Assembly: GCA_020846745.1 (NCBI GenBank)
Contig: JADLDI010000060.1
Location: forward strand, 124,001-188,000
Direction: 5' to 3'
DNA length: 64,000 nt
Source of the DNA: Bryobacterales bacterium
Lineage (GTDB): Bacteria > Acidobacteriota > Terriglobia > Bryobacterales > Bryobacteraceae
Of this stretch, positions 1-7,657 are shown in pieces; the stretch's first letter is position 1, and each line of letters opens with the position of its first letter. The position numbers and the translations under genes were made by a program. The notes beneath the pieces were generated by a model. The model worked only from the letters and a program-made list of their open reading frames with translations, had not been told where the DNA came from and did not search any database.

Positions 1-523
1 CCATGTAGACGACCCCTTCGTAGGCCTGGATGACACGGTCTTGAAGGCCGGCGCCGACGCCCAATTCGCGAGTTTCGGTCTCGAGTACCAGGTTGGCAAA
101 TACCGGTAAGGGTATGTCGACGTTATAATACCTGGTCAAAGCGCGGAGTGCGGCGGTGATGATGGCGCTGGAGCCACCCATGCCTAGGCGGAGGGGCACA
201 GTGGTCTCGTATTCGAGAGTAAAATTGCGGTCCGGTAACTCGATACCCTGTTGGCGGCAATAGTCCATGAACCGGACAATAAGGGCTTGGATGATGCGTA
301 TACCGCCATAGTAACCACGCCAGCGTGTGCTTCGGTACAGGTCGTCGAGGCTGTCGAAGATGGGCGAGTCCGCTTTGGACAGTTTGATCTCGAGTCGGGC
401 GCTCGGGTAAAGTATTACACGGGCACGGAAGTTCCTAACCAGGAGCGAGATCGTCTTGCCGTAATATCCGTCGCTGGGATTGCCTAGCAAGCCTGCCCGG
501 GCATAAGCGTAGGTCTCTATCAT
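1..523 (-). CDS. GHMP-family sugar kinase (partial, C-terminus beyond left edge)
   Basis: About 174 N-terminal residues are visible. The GHMP phosphate-binding loop PLRLGMGGSSA lies at residues 110-120. The N-terminal RAGLLGNPSDGYYGK block (residues 9-23) is the substrate-side motif of sugar GHMP kinases such as glucuronokinase, galactokinase and mevalonate kinase-like enzymes. These transfer phosphate from ATP to a small hydroxylated substrate in the cytoplasm. The ATG at 523 is the only start between an upstream in-frame stop (533-535) and the conserved block. The start lies 11 bp from the divergent dtd start, so the 5' signals of the two genes must overlap the opposite coding sequence. The substrate cannot be fixed from this fragment. 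Confidence 0.85.
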   Translation of the reverse strand, partial: MIETYAYARAGLLGNPSDGYYGKTISLLVRNFRARVILYPSARLEIKLSKADSPIFDSLDDLYRSTRWRGYYGGIRIIQALIVRFMDYCRQQGIELPDRNFTLEYETTVPLRLGMGGSSAIITAALRALTRYYNVDIPLPVFANLVLETETRELGVGAGLQDRVIQAYEGVVYM

Positions 524-534
524 CGTTCTATTTT

Positions 535-984
535 ATGCGTGCAGTTGTGCAGCGTGTAGTCCGGGCCAGTGTGCAAGTAGACGGCAAAATGGTGGGCCAG
601 ATCGGGGCGGGATTGCTTGTTTTGCTCGGCGTGCGTAAGGAAGATTCAAGCGCCGATGCCGACTATTTGGTGGACAAGATAGCTAATCTGCGTATCTTCA
701 GAGACGCCGAGGAAAAGATGAATCTATCGCTCAAGGAGACGAGCGGCGCCCTGTTAGTGGTGTCTCAGTTCACGCTCTATGGATCGACGGTGCGCGGGCG
801 GCGGCCATCGTTTGACCGCGCCGCAAGCCCGGATCAGGCTCGGGAACTGTATGAATATTTCATCAGTGCGGCAGCTAAGGCGGGACTTTCGGTAGCTTGC
901 GGCCAGTTTCAGGCAACGATGCAAGTAGAACTTATAAACGACGGACCAGTGACGATACTCTGTGATTCAGAACGGCAGATGTAA
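535..984 (+). CDS. dtd: D-aminoacyl-tRNA deacylase
   Basis: This 149-residue cytoplasmic enzyme hydrolyses D-amino acids mischarged onto tRNA and also clears Gly-tRNA(Ala). Both hallmark motifs are present: SQFTLYG at residues 77-83 and the Gly-cisPro element NDGPVT at 135-140. Length and the N-terminal MRAVVQRV match canonical bacterial DTD. It is transcribed away from the GHMP kinase, whose start codon is only 11 bp away. No downstream partner is apparent, since the next gene begins 150 bp later. Confidence 0.96.
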   Translation: MRAVVQRVVRASVQVDGKMVGQIGAGLLVLLGVRKEDSSADADYLVDKIANLRIFRDAEEKMNLSLKETSGALLVVSQFTLYGSTVRGRRPSFDRAASPDQARELYEYFISAAAKAGLSVACGQFQATMQVELINDGPVTILCDSERQM

Positions 985-1021
985 CCCTTGTTTTGAACCC
1001 GTTTGTAAAGCAATGCCTCAT

Positions 1022-1039
1022 CCGGATAGTGAAATCCGG
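1022..1039 (+). other. Short hairpin downstream of dtd
   Basis: A perfect 6-bp inverted repeat, CCGGAT at 1022-1027 and ATCCGG at 1034-1039, has a 6-nt loop. No T-run follows, so a rho-independent terminator is not supported. It is the only clear structure in the 984-1133 gap. Confidence 0.3.
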
Positions 1040-1132
1040 GTTCTAAGGCGTGGAAGAGTAAGAAGATGATTGCAGAGTGGACATGTCTCAGTTACTATCT
1101 AAGAGACGTCTACCGTCGAGGTCACAGACAAC

Positions 1133-1408
1133 ATGAACATCGAAGATCCCACTCTATTACAAGCAGCCCTAGAGGGTCTTGAGGCCCAAAAGGCTCGCAT
1201 CGAAGAACAGATCAGCAAAGTGAAGTCGCTGTTAGGCGGCGGCTCGAAACCGGCTCCCGCGCCCGCTCCGGCCGCGGCGCCGGCGGCAGCGACCGCAACA
1301 GGAAAGCGGGCGTACACTCCGCGCAAGCGGCGCAAGCTGAGTGCGGAAGGCCGCGCGCGCATAGCCGAAGCGCAACGGAAACGTTGGGCGGCGGCTCGCA
1401 AGGGTTAG
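1133..1408 (+). CDS. Small basic protein with coiled-coil N-terminus and Lys/Arg-rich tail
   Basis: A 91-residue protein in three parts. Residues 1-34 form a charged amphipathic helix (EGLEAQKARIEEQISKVKSL). Residues 38-57 are an Ala/Pro linker. Residues 58-91 form a very basic tail with YTPRKRRKLSAEGRARIAEA. The layout resembles small nucleoid-associated or DNA-binding proteins with AT-hook or histone-like tails, but I recognise no defined family, so DNA binding is inferred from charge only. Its stop codon overlaps the stop of the convergent cbiO by 4 bp. Confidence 0.75.
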   Translation: MNIEDPTLLQAALEGLEAQKARIEEQISKVKSLLGGGSKPAPAPAPAAAPAAATATGKRAYTPRKRRKLSAEGRARIAEAQRKRWAAARKG

Positions 1409-2130
1409 TTATCGGATTGGCCGTCGCGGGCGAAGGCTGGTCCTACTTCCCAGCTGAATTGCCGCACGATGTCACGGACTGTGCCTTCGCCGGCGACCAG
1501 GCCATGTTCCAGAAACAGAGCACGCCCACCAAGCGCCTGGGCGAAGTGGGTATCGTGAGTGGTGATGATTTTGGCCTGATCAAGACCCGCCAATATCCTC
1601 AATAGCTCGCGTTGGCCAGGCGGATCTAACGACGTGGTGGGCTCGTCGAGAATTAGTATTTCGGGCTTCATCGCCAAAACACCGGCCAAAGCCACCCTCC
1701 TCTTTTCCCCTCCGCTCAAGTGATAGGGCGCCTTCTCTCTAAGTTCGAGGGCATTGACAAGGCGTAACGCTTGTTCCGCCAGCCGTATCGCTTCATCAGT
1801 TGTCTTCCCCAGATTCAACAGACCATAGGTTACGTCTTCCATCACCGTAGGCATAAACAGTTGGTCGTCAGCATCCTGAAAAACGACTCCAACACGCCGG
1901 CGCAATGTACCGGGTGCCTTCGGACTTACGGGCGTGCCGTCGAGCAGGATGTCTCCAGGACCTTCGAGCAAACCGCAAAGGCGTAAGAGCAGGCTGGTCT
2001 TACCCGAACCATTTGGGCCGAAGATAAACAGGTTCTCGCGAGGAGAGAGATGCACGTCTACGCCGCGCAAGGCTTCTGTTCCGTCGGCGTATTGGTAACG
2101 CAAGCCGAGAGCTTGCATCAAGGGAGCCAC
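1405..2130 (-). CDS. cbiO: ECF transporter ATP-binding protein (CbiO/NikO type)
   Basis: This 241-residue ATPase energises cobalt/nickel uptake as the A component of an energy-coupling-factor importer. Walker A is GPNGSGKT at residues 38-45, the Q-loop is VVFQDADDQ near 82-90, the ABC signature LSGGEKRR is at 138-145 and Walker B ILILDEP is at 158-164. The start is a GTG overlapping the 3' end of cbiQ by 13 bp, which suggests translational coupling. It is the last gene of the cbiM-cbiQ-cbiO operon; the order and the CbiM substrate component identify the transporter as a metal importer. Confidence 0.93.
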   Translation of the reverse strand: MAPLMQALGLRYQYADGTEALRGVDVHLSPRENLFIFGPNGSGKTSLLLRLCGLLEGPGDILLDGTPVSPKAPGTLRRRVGVVFQDADDQLFMPTVMEDVTYGLLNLGKTTDEAIRLAEQALRLVNALELREKAPYHLSGGEKRRVALAGVLAMKPEILILDEPTTSLDPPGQRELLRILAGLDQAKIITTHDTHFAQALGGRALFLEHGLVAGEGTVRDIVRQFSWEVGPAFARDGQSDN

Positions 2131-2816
2131 GTGAGACGAACTCCTATAAGCACGACTAATGAGAGAGTAACAACAAGAGTGTCGCGAAAACGCCAGGCCT
2201 CACGGATAGTGTGGGGTAAGTACGTGGTGGCGCCTCGTGCAAGCATCGCCCGATGCACCCCCTCCGCGTGGCTGTAGGCGGAGCCAAACAGGGCTGCGAT
2301 GGCGCCGCCGGCGGAACTCCAGCGAAACCCGCCCCGCATAGCCGCGGCCATGCGTAACCTGTCAGCTTTTTCGGCCAGGACAAACAGGTAACGGTAGAGA
2401 AACAGCGCAACCGTCACAACCAGATGGGGTACGCCGAGTTGATGAGCGGCTGCAAGAAGACGGTGTAAGGGTGTGGTGGCAACGACAACGAGCACGGCGC
2501 AGGTTGAGACAAAACTCTTACCGAGTAAGGTCCAGGCACGAAGCCAGTCTCCGCTTAGCGCACTGACGGCAGCAAACGTAGCCGCAAACGGAAGGATGAC
2601 GGCGCCGCGGCGCAGTAGAGAAGCCGAGGGAGCGCGAGATACAAGTAAAATCACCAGCACTACGAGAAAGTAAAAAGAAGCGGCGGCCCAGTTCCAGTTT
2701 CTGGTTGTGGTGATCGCAATAAGAAAGAGGATCAGAGTAATGAGCTTGGAACGGGCGTCCAACCGGTGCAGCGGGCCCTCGAAGCGATGCCAATGCTCAA
2801 AGGGGAGGCGCTTCAA
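2118..2816 (-). CDS. cbiQ: ECF transporter transmembrane component CbiQ
   Basis: This 232-residue T-component couples the ATPase to the CbiM substrate-capture subunit. Several hydrophobic segments are visible (about residues 28-60, 75-95, 105-125 and 210-228). The N-terminal LHRLDARSKLITLI segment is typical of CbiQ family members, and the cytoplasmic coupling region (RLRMAAAMRGG, near residue 160) contains the AxxxRG-type motif that contacts the ATPases. It starts immediately after the cbiM stop and overlaps cbiO by 13 bp. Confidence 0.93.
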   Translation of the reverse strand: MKRLPFEHWHRFEGPLHRLDARSKLITLILFLIAITTTRNWNWAAASFYFLVVLVILLVSRAPSASLLRRGAVILPFAATFAAVSALSGDWLRAWTLLGKSFVSTCAVLVVVATTPLHRLLAAAHQLGVPHLVVTVALFLYRYLFVLAEKADRLRMAAAMRGGFRWSSAGGAIAALFGSAYSHAEGVHRAMLARGATTYLPHTIREAWRFRDTLVVTLSLVVLIGVRLTWLP

Positions 2817-3728
2817 TCAGTGCTCCCGGCCGCGAGCGAAGACGCGCGAAAGCAGTTTCAGCAAGATATAGGTCAACAGCAGGCCGGCTAAAGCCGCAGC
2901 CATTTTCTGCGCCCAACCTGCCGTAAACCATTTCCATTCATAGTCGGCCATGGGTGAGGCTAAGACGTTGATTGAGCGGCTCTCGATGCCTAACTTCTGG
3001 GCGAGTTTCTCGAGTCCATCCGGAAGTTCGGAGGCGAACAGGGCGCCGACTGCCCCGAGCAGGATTGCAGCCAATCCGATAAAGGCGCGGCTGCGGCTTT
3101 CGGCTTGCGGTTTGCGCACCCATTCAGGGTTCATACGGCCGATGGCACGCACGACCACCACAGTTATGGCGCCCTCGATAAGTGCGGACACAACGAACAA
3201 GGCAGCCGAAATGCCCACGACAGCCATGGGCATGGGGACCCCGGAGACACGTAACTCCGCCAACGCCAGACTGGAGGCGGCGACGACAGAAGCGAAACCT
3301 CCGAGGAACACACCCAATGTTCGCGAGCTGCCACTGCCACCGGCGAGATAGCGGTAGGGCAAATAGGCCGCGGCTACACCGGCAACCGCCATGTTAAACA
3401 CGTTGGCGCCGAGGGCCAGCAATCCTCCGTCCTGGAACATAAGGGCCTGAACAGCTAGGATGGCGGTCATGACGACGACGGCGGCGGCAGGGCCGACGGT
3501 AAAGGTGAGCAAAGCGCTTCCGACAAGGTGGCCGCTGGTGCCGACGCCGACCGGGAAATTGATCATTTGAGCGGCGAAAACGAACGCGCCCATAACGCCC
3601 AGCAAAGGGGCGGCGCTTTCTTTGAGGCCGGATTCGGCGCGGCGGGCGATGAAGCCGATGGCGGGAAGGGAAGCAACATCAAGGGCGGCCCAGACTGGAG
3701 TGGACAGGAAGCCGTCGGGAATGTGCAT
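2817..3728 (-). CDS. cbiM: Cobalt/nickel ECF substrate component CbiM fused to PDGLE domain
   Basis: This 303-residue membrane protein captures Co2+ or Ni2+. The start was set at the ATG giving MHIPDGFLS, because CbiM/NikM need the free N-terminal Met-His with this HIPDG motif for metal binding; a longer reading would bury it. The N-terminal CbiM domain covers about residues 1-205. The C-terminal part contains the ELPDGLEKLA (PDGLE) motif and a final TM helix and replaces a separate CbiN/NikN. The SD is weak (AAGAAC). Cobalt versus nickel cannot be decided from sequence. No cobalamin riboswitch fold was seen upstream. Confidence 0.92.
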   Translation of the reverse strand: MHIPDGFLSTPVWAALDVASLPAIGFIARRAESGLKESAAPLLGVMGAFVFAAQMINFPVGVGTSGHLVGSALLTFTVGPAAAVVVMTAILAVQALMFQDGGLLALGANVFNMAVAGVAAAYLPYRYLAGGSGSSRTLGVFLGGFASVVAASSLALAELRVSGVPMPMAVVGISAALFVVSALIEGAITVVVVRAIGRMNPEWVRKPQAESRSRAFIGLAAILLGAVGALFASELPDGLEKLAQKLGIESRSINVLASPMADYEWKWFTAGWAQKMAAALAGLLLTYILLKLLSRVFARGREH

Positions 3729-3747
3729 CGAACCGTTCTTCAAGGTA

Positions 3748-3768
3748 GCACGAATGCTCGAATCGTGC
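3748..3768. promoter_or_regulatory. Inverted repeat upstream of the cbiMQO operon
   Basis: GCACGA at 3748-3753 and TCGTGC at 3763-3768 form a perfect 6-bp inverted repeat with 9-bp spacing. It sits 20 bp upstream of the cbiM start and about 45 bp upstream of the divergent aminotransferase. Position and dyad symmetry fit a repressor operator for the metal importer, but no known consensus (for example NikR) matches. It could instead form an RNA hairpin in the cbiM leader. Confidence 0.35.
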
Positions 3769-3811
3769 GACGCTGACAGGTATACGCTTACCAGGCAAAC
3801 ACTTGCGGTAT

Positions 3812-4951
3812 ATGTTCTCAAGCCGTCTTCACTGGCTCACGCCTCGGAATCAACTTGCGCAACTGCTGGCGGCGAAGCGCGAAGCGGGAACGGATGTAAT
3901 CGATCTCACCGAATCGAACCCCACCCGGGCCGGCATCGGGTTACCGGCGGAGAAGGTGCTCAGCGGGTTATGTTCACCGGCGAGCATCACCTACGAACCC
4001 GCCGCTTTCGGCCTTGAATCCGCAAGGCGCGCCGTCGCCGGCTTTCTGAAGTTCGAAGGCAATCTGCTGCTTACGGCCTCGACCAGTGAAGCCTATTCGT
4101 ACCTGTTCAAATTACTAGCCGATCCGGGCGATGAGGTGTTGGCGCCACAGCCCTCTTATCCCTTGTTCGACTATCTTGCTCATCTCGATTCAGTGAACAC
4201 ACGCGCTTACCCGCTGCGCTATCACGAAGGCTGGTGGCTTGACACGCGAACGCTCAAACAGCAGATCAACGATCGAACACGCGCGGTGATCGTGGTGAAT
4301 CCGAATAACCCCACCGGGTCTTATCTGAAGCAAGAAGAACTCGACCGGCTCACCGACCTATGTGCGGGGCATGGTCTGGCATTAATCTCCGACGAGGTAT
4401 TCTTCCCGTTTCTTTTGAAGCCTGGAGAACCGCCGCCAACCACGGCTCGCGTACGTAATTGCCTGACGTTTACCTTAGGTGGATTCTCGAAGTTGCTCGG
4501 ATTACCGCAAATGAAGCTGGGGTGGATCCAGATATCGGGTCCGGCAGAACTTGCTAGTGCGGCAGCCGCGCGGCTCGAGTTAATCGCCGATTCGTATCTT
4601 TCGGTAAGCGCGCCCGTGCAACACGCGGCGGGCGCCTGGTTGGGCTTGCAACCGCTTTTCCAGGAAGCCATGATGGCGCGGCTCAAGCAGAATCTCGCGA
4701 CCTTACAAGAACGGCTGGAACCCCTGTATGTGGAAGGTGGATGGTACGCGGTGGTTCCGCTGAGCCGTGAGCGGACGGAGGAGGAGTGGGCGATATCTCT
4801 GCTGGCCGAACACAATGTGCTGGTGCAACCGGGGTATTTCTATGACTTCCCCAGGGAAGCTTATGCGGTGGTAAGTCTTATCTGCGAACCGCGCGAATTC
4901 AGGCGCGGCATCGAAGTTCTGGCGAAAGCAGCTTCAAGCCAGCGGTTCTAA
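3812..4951 (+). CDS. PLP-dependent aminotransferase, class I/II fold
   Basis: A 379-residue fold-type I aminotransferase of the aspartate aminotransferase superfamily. The NPNNPTG motif is at residues 163-169, the PLP-ring aspartate in ISDEVFF at D194 and the Schiff-base lysine in GGFSKLLG at K227. The MKLGWI segment after K227 matches the family. The ATG at 3812 was chosen; a TTG at 3803 would add three residues, and neither has a strong SD. It diverges from cbiM and its 3' end overlaps the convergent PaaK-like gene by 18 bp. The amino-acid substrate is not determinable. Confidence 0.9.
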   Translation: MFSSRLHWLTPRNQLAQLLAAKREAGTDVIDLTESNPTRAGIGLPAEKVLSGLCSPASITYEPAAFGLESARRAVAGFLKFEGNLLLTASTSEAYSYLFKLLADPGDEVLAPQPSYPLFDYLAHLDSVNTRAYPLRYHEGWWLDTRTLKQQINDRTRAVIVVNPNNPTGSYLKQEELDRLTDLCAGHGLALISDEVFFPFLLKPGEPPPTTARVRNCLTFTLGGFSKLLGLPQMKLGWIQISGPAELASAAAARLELIADSYLSVSAPVQHAAGAWLGLQPLFQEAMMARLKQNLATLQERLEPLYVEGGWYAVVPLSRERTEEEWAISLLAEHNVLVQPGYFYDFPREAYAVVSLICEPREFRRGIEVLAKAASSQRF

Positions 4952-5749
4952 TTCCGAGATACGCGGCTCAGCGCGTCCGCACGGACACAAACTCCGGTCG
5001 ATGCGGCCGCGGAATCCGGTACCGAGGCGCAGCACGGGGTAGCGATGGTTCGTCAGACTCGTAAGAAGCAGCTCGGCTGAGGGGTCGAGCCGTTGGTGCC
5101 AAATCGAGTATTCGGCGTTGACATGCATGCCTTCGTGACAACTGCATTCCGCGGCCAACGGTTCGCCCAGGAATCCGCGGAACTGTTGGAATACAGGCAC
5201 CTGGAAAGTTTGCCAGAACAGATCGCGGTCGGGAGGAGTTAATGCAGGGCGGCTGACGCCTGTCCAAGCGATCACCCCGTAACGAAGAGTGGGTAGATGC
5301 AGGCGTTTCTCGATGACGGCTTGGGCCAGGCCACGAAGATACGAGACGGGGGCCGCAATCGCTTCGGGTTTTGCTTCCATCAGAGCCTGACAAGACGGCT
5401 CGAGCATGAGTTGGACGCGCCCTTGTAGAGGAAACCAAGGCGCCACGGCCACCACCAGCGGTAGCGGGTCCCACGGCGCGTCGAGCCCAGCTTGGCCGGG
5501 GTTCGGAAGGCGCGGGTTTCTAAACTGCTTCACCTCGCGGTAGTACTCGTGCAAATCGATCGGGGGAATCCGTTCGAGTTGCGTCGGGTCCGCCGCCCAC
5601 CGGAGCCACTCCGCCGCAGTCTCCGACTGATAGAACGCCACCTGCGAGGCCGACCGATGCAATTCCGCCCAGCGCTGCGCAAGCACGGCTTGAGCATCGG
5701 CGGGCGTACGAGCCGAGCGCGAGAGCAGCCGGCTCAGGAATGGCGTCAT
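4934..5749 (-). CDS. Shortened phenylacetate-CoA-ligase-like (PaaK/CoF390 synthetase-type) protein
   Basis: 271 residues, whereas PaaK enzymes are about 430. The N-terminus (RWAELHRSASQVAFYQ, residues 26-41) resembles the helix opening PaaK proteins. Residues 185-263 resemble the adenylation core after the ATP loop: AAECSCHEGMHVNAE, then LLLTSLTNHRYPVLRLGTG, then CPCGRAEPRI. The Ser/Thr/Gly-rich ATP-binding loop (TGSSGTTG type) and the C-terminal lid domain are both missing. It is therefore unlikely to be a normal CoA ligase; a binding, regulatory or decayed role is possible. Assignment rests on pattern recognition. Confidence 0.6.
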   Translation of the reverse strand: MTPFLSRLLSRSARTPADAQAVLAQRWAELHRSASQVAFYQSETAAEWLRWAADPTQLERIPPIDLHEYYREVKQFRNPRLPNPGQAGLDAPWDPLPLVVAVAPWFPLQGRVQLMLEPSCQALMEAKPEAIAAPVSYLRGLAQAVIEKRLHLPTLRYGVIAWTGVSRPALTPPDRDLFWQTFQVPVFQQFRGFLGEPLAAECSCHEGMHVNAEYSIWHQRLDPSAELLLTSLTNHRYPVLRLGTGFRGRIDRSLCPCGRAEPRISELEPLA

Positions 5750-5850
5750 TCAAAGAAGTTGTGGGAAAGAGTAAACGAACTTCTCCTGTTTTATGAGCCG
5801 GGACGGAGGAATGCCGCCGGCGCTCCAGTAGAATTGGGGGGAGGCCGAGC

Positions 5851-6471
5851 GTGGGAGAAAAAGATCTGATCACAAATTTGGAGCAGTTGCGCGCGCTGTA
5901 TCCGCCGGTGATGGAGCGGGCACGCCTGAAAACGTTACGAAAGTTGGACCATCATTGCCGCGACTTCATTGGCCTATCACCACTGGTATGTTTGGGCACG
6001 TCGACGGCGGCCGGGGCGGATGTGACCCCACGCGGGGACCAGCCAGGCTTTGTCCATGTGCTCAACGACGAAACACTCGCGATTCCGGACTGGTGGGGGA
6101 ACAACCGGCTCGATTCACTTGCGAACATCGTAGAGAATCCGAATGTGGGGCTCTTGTTTCTGATTCCGGGGGTTGACGAAACGCTCCGCGTGAACGGCGT
6201 GGCACGGATCACGACTGCACCTGACGTACTGAGCCGCTGGGAGGTGAACGGCAAGAACCCGCGATCGGCACTGATCGTCGATTTGAAAGAGGCGTTCATG
6301 CACTGCGGCAAGGCGCTGATCCGTTCGAAGCTTTGGCAAGCCGATTACCGAGTAGAGCGGAAGCGGCTGGCTTCTTACGGGCAGATGTTGAAGGATCAGG
6401 CCGACATTGCCGATACGGCCGAGCAGATACAGGCGTCGGTAGAGGAAGCGTACCGGACGCGGTTGTATTGA
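5851..6471 (+). CDS. Pyridoxamine 5'-phosphate oxidase-family flavoprotein
   Basis: A 206-residue split-barrel flavoprotein resembling the MSMEG_1061-type FMN-dependent PPOX family. Typical blocks are the GTSTAAGADVTPRGDQPGFV strand pair (residues 50-69), IPDWWGNNRLDSLANI and NVGLLFLIPG, which build the FMN-binding barrel, then a helical tail. The GTG start is preceded by the strong SD GGGGGGAGG at 5836-5844. Its TGA overlaps the next gene's ATG by one base, so the two proteins are probably made in a fixed ratio. The substrate is unknown. Confidence 0.85.
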   Translation: MGEKDLITNLEQLRALYPPVMERARLKTLRKLDHHCRDFIGLSPLVCLGTSTAAGADVTPRGDQPGFVHVLNDETLAIPDWWGNNRLDSLANIVENPNVGLLFLIPGVDETLRVNGVARITTAPDVLSRWEVNGKNPRSALIVDLKEAFMHCGKALIRSKLWQADYRVERKRLASYGQMLKDQADIADTAEQIQASVEEAYRTRLY

Positions 6472-7610
6472 TGAACGATTCGATCTTCCCGCTCGCCAGA
6501 CGGGTTTCCGACCAGATTTGTTCCAACTGGATACCGTTAGCGTCGAAGGCGGCCGCCGGCATGGATGTAGCGACCGCAACCGTGCCGGATGCCGCGCATA
6601 TGGCGCAGATGATCGATGCCGGGTTTTGGACCAGTTTGCGGCACGAAGAGGGATACACGCCCACTGTGTCGCTGGCCCTGATTCGTCCCGAAGAAACGCG
6701 GCATCCACTCACGTTTGCACGGCGGTTGCCGTTGACGCCGGAATCGCTTACGCGGTTGGGTCCGGCTGTGGAACGCCCGGGCATCCACTTAGGAGTGTCG
6801 GCGGAAGGCGGCGAGTTGTCGGTATGGGGCGCTGTCCGGCCGCTTCCGCCGTTCTGCTTCGTTCTGGAAGTGGTGGCGCCTGGTCTACTGGTTATCAAGA
6901 AGGCCCGGGGAGAAGGGTCCGGGAAATTCATCAATATCGCTGTAATCGACGGGGCCGATGTTAAGATCATCGATCAGCGCGCTGCGGCGGAGCCCGATTG
7001 CCCCGAGTTACTAACATCCTTGTTAGGCTTCGATTCGCAGTATGGGTTGAAGGAAGATGTCAACATATTGATTCAACTGGCGATCTCGATGCGGGCGCAT
7101 CGGCACGGCGGATCGCTTCTGGTGGTGCCGTCGCAGAGTGACGGCTGGCGCGAATCGATTGCACACCCGATCGCTTATTCGGCGAGTCCGCCGTTTGCCG
7201 CACTCACGGAATTGATGGCTGAAGATACCGATATCATGCGAACCCGCCGGTGGCAGGACTCGCTCCGCCGTGCCGTGGATGGCATTGCGGGCCTTACCGC
7301 GATCGACGGCGCGACGGTGATGACAAACCGGTATGAACTGTTGGCATTCGGTGTGAAGATTATCCGGCGGGCCGGGTTGCTTCCGATCGAGTCCGTCGCG
7401 ATTACGGAGCCGATCGAGAAGAATCGCCCCGATGTCATGGATCCGACGCAACTTGGTGGAACGCGCCATATGTCGGCCGCGCAGTTCGTGCACGATCAGA
7501 AGGATTCGATCGCGCTGGTTGCCTCACAGGACGGGCGGTTTACGGTGTTTGCGTGGTCTCCGTTACAATCGATGGTCCACGGCCATCGAATTGAGAGCCT
7601 GCTTCTCTGA
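6471..7610 (+). CDS. DACNV sensor plus diadenylate-cyclase-like (DAC) protein
   Basis: 379 residues, starting at the ATG that overlaps the preceding stop; longer readings would run through the PPOX gene. The N-terminal half (residues 1-195) resembles the DACNV sensor domain. The C-terminal half looks like a DAC fold: GGSLLVV (213-219), the catalytic-type DGA motif AIDGATVM (277-284), the strand LLAFGVKI (290-297) and GGTRHMSAAQ (329-338), where classical DACs have GTRHR. The Asp-Gly-Ala triad is intact, but the second Arg of RHR is Met334, so c-di-AMP (or related nucleotide) synthesis is plausible but unproven. Confidence 0.65.
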   Translation: MNDSIFPLARRVSDQICSNWIPLASKAAAGMDVATATVPDAAHMAQMIDAGFWTSLRHEEGYTPTVSLALIRPEETRHPLTFARRLPLTPESLTRLGPAVERPGIHLGVSAEGGELSVWGAVRPLPPFCFVLEVVAPGLLVIKKARGEGSGKFINIAVIDGADVKIIDQRAAAEPDCPELLTSLLGFDSQYGLKEDVNILIQLAISMRAHRHGGSLLVVPSQSDGWRESIAHPIAYSASPPFAALTELMAEDTDIMRTRRWQDSLRRAVDGIAGLTAIDGATVMTNRYELLAFGVKIIRRAGLLPIESVAITEPIEKNRPDVMDPTQLGGTRHMSAAQFVHDQKDSIALVASQDGRFTVFAWSPLQSMVHGHRIESLLL

Positions 7611-7657
7611 TTCTCTTGGTAGATTGAACTCTTGGGTTGCGAAAGGAGTTCAAACGC

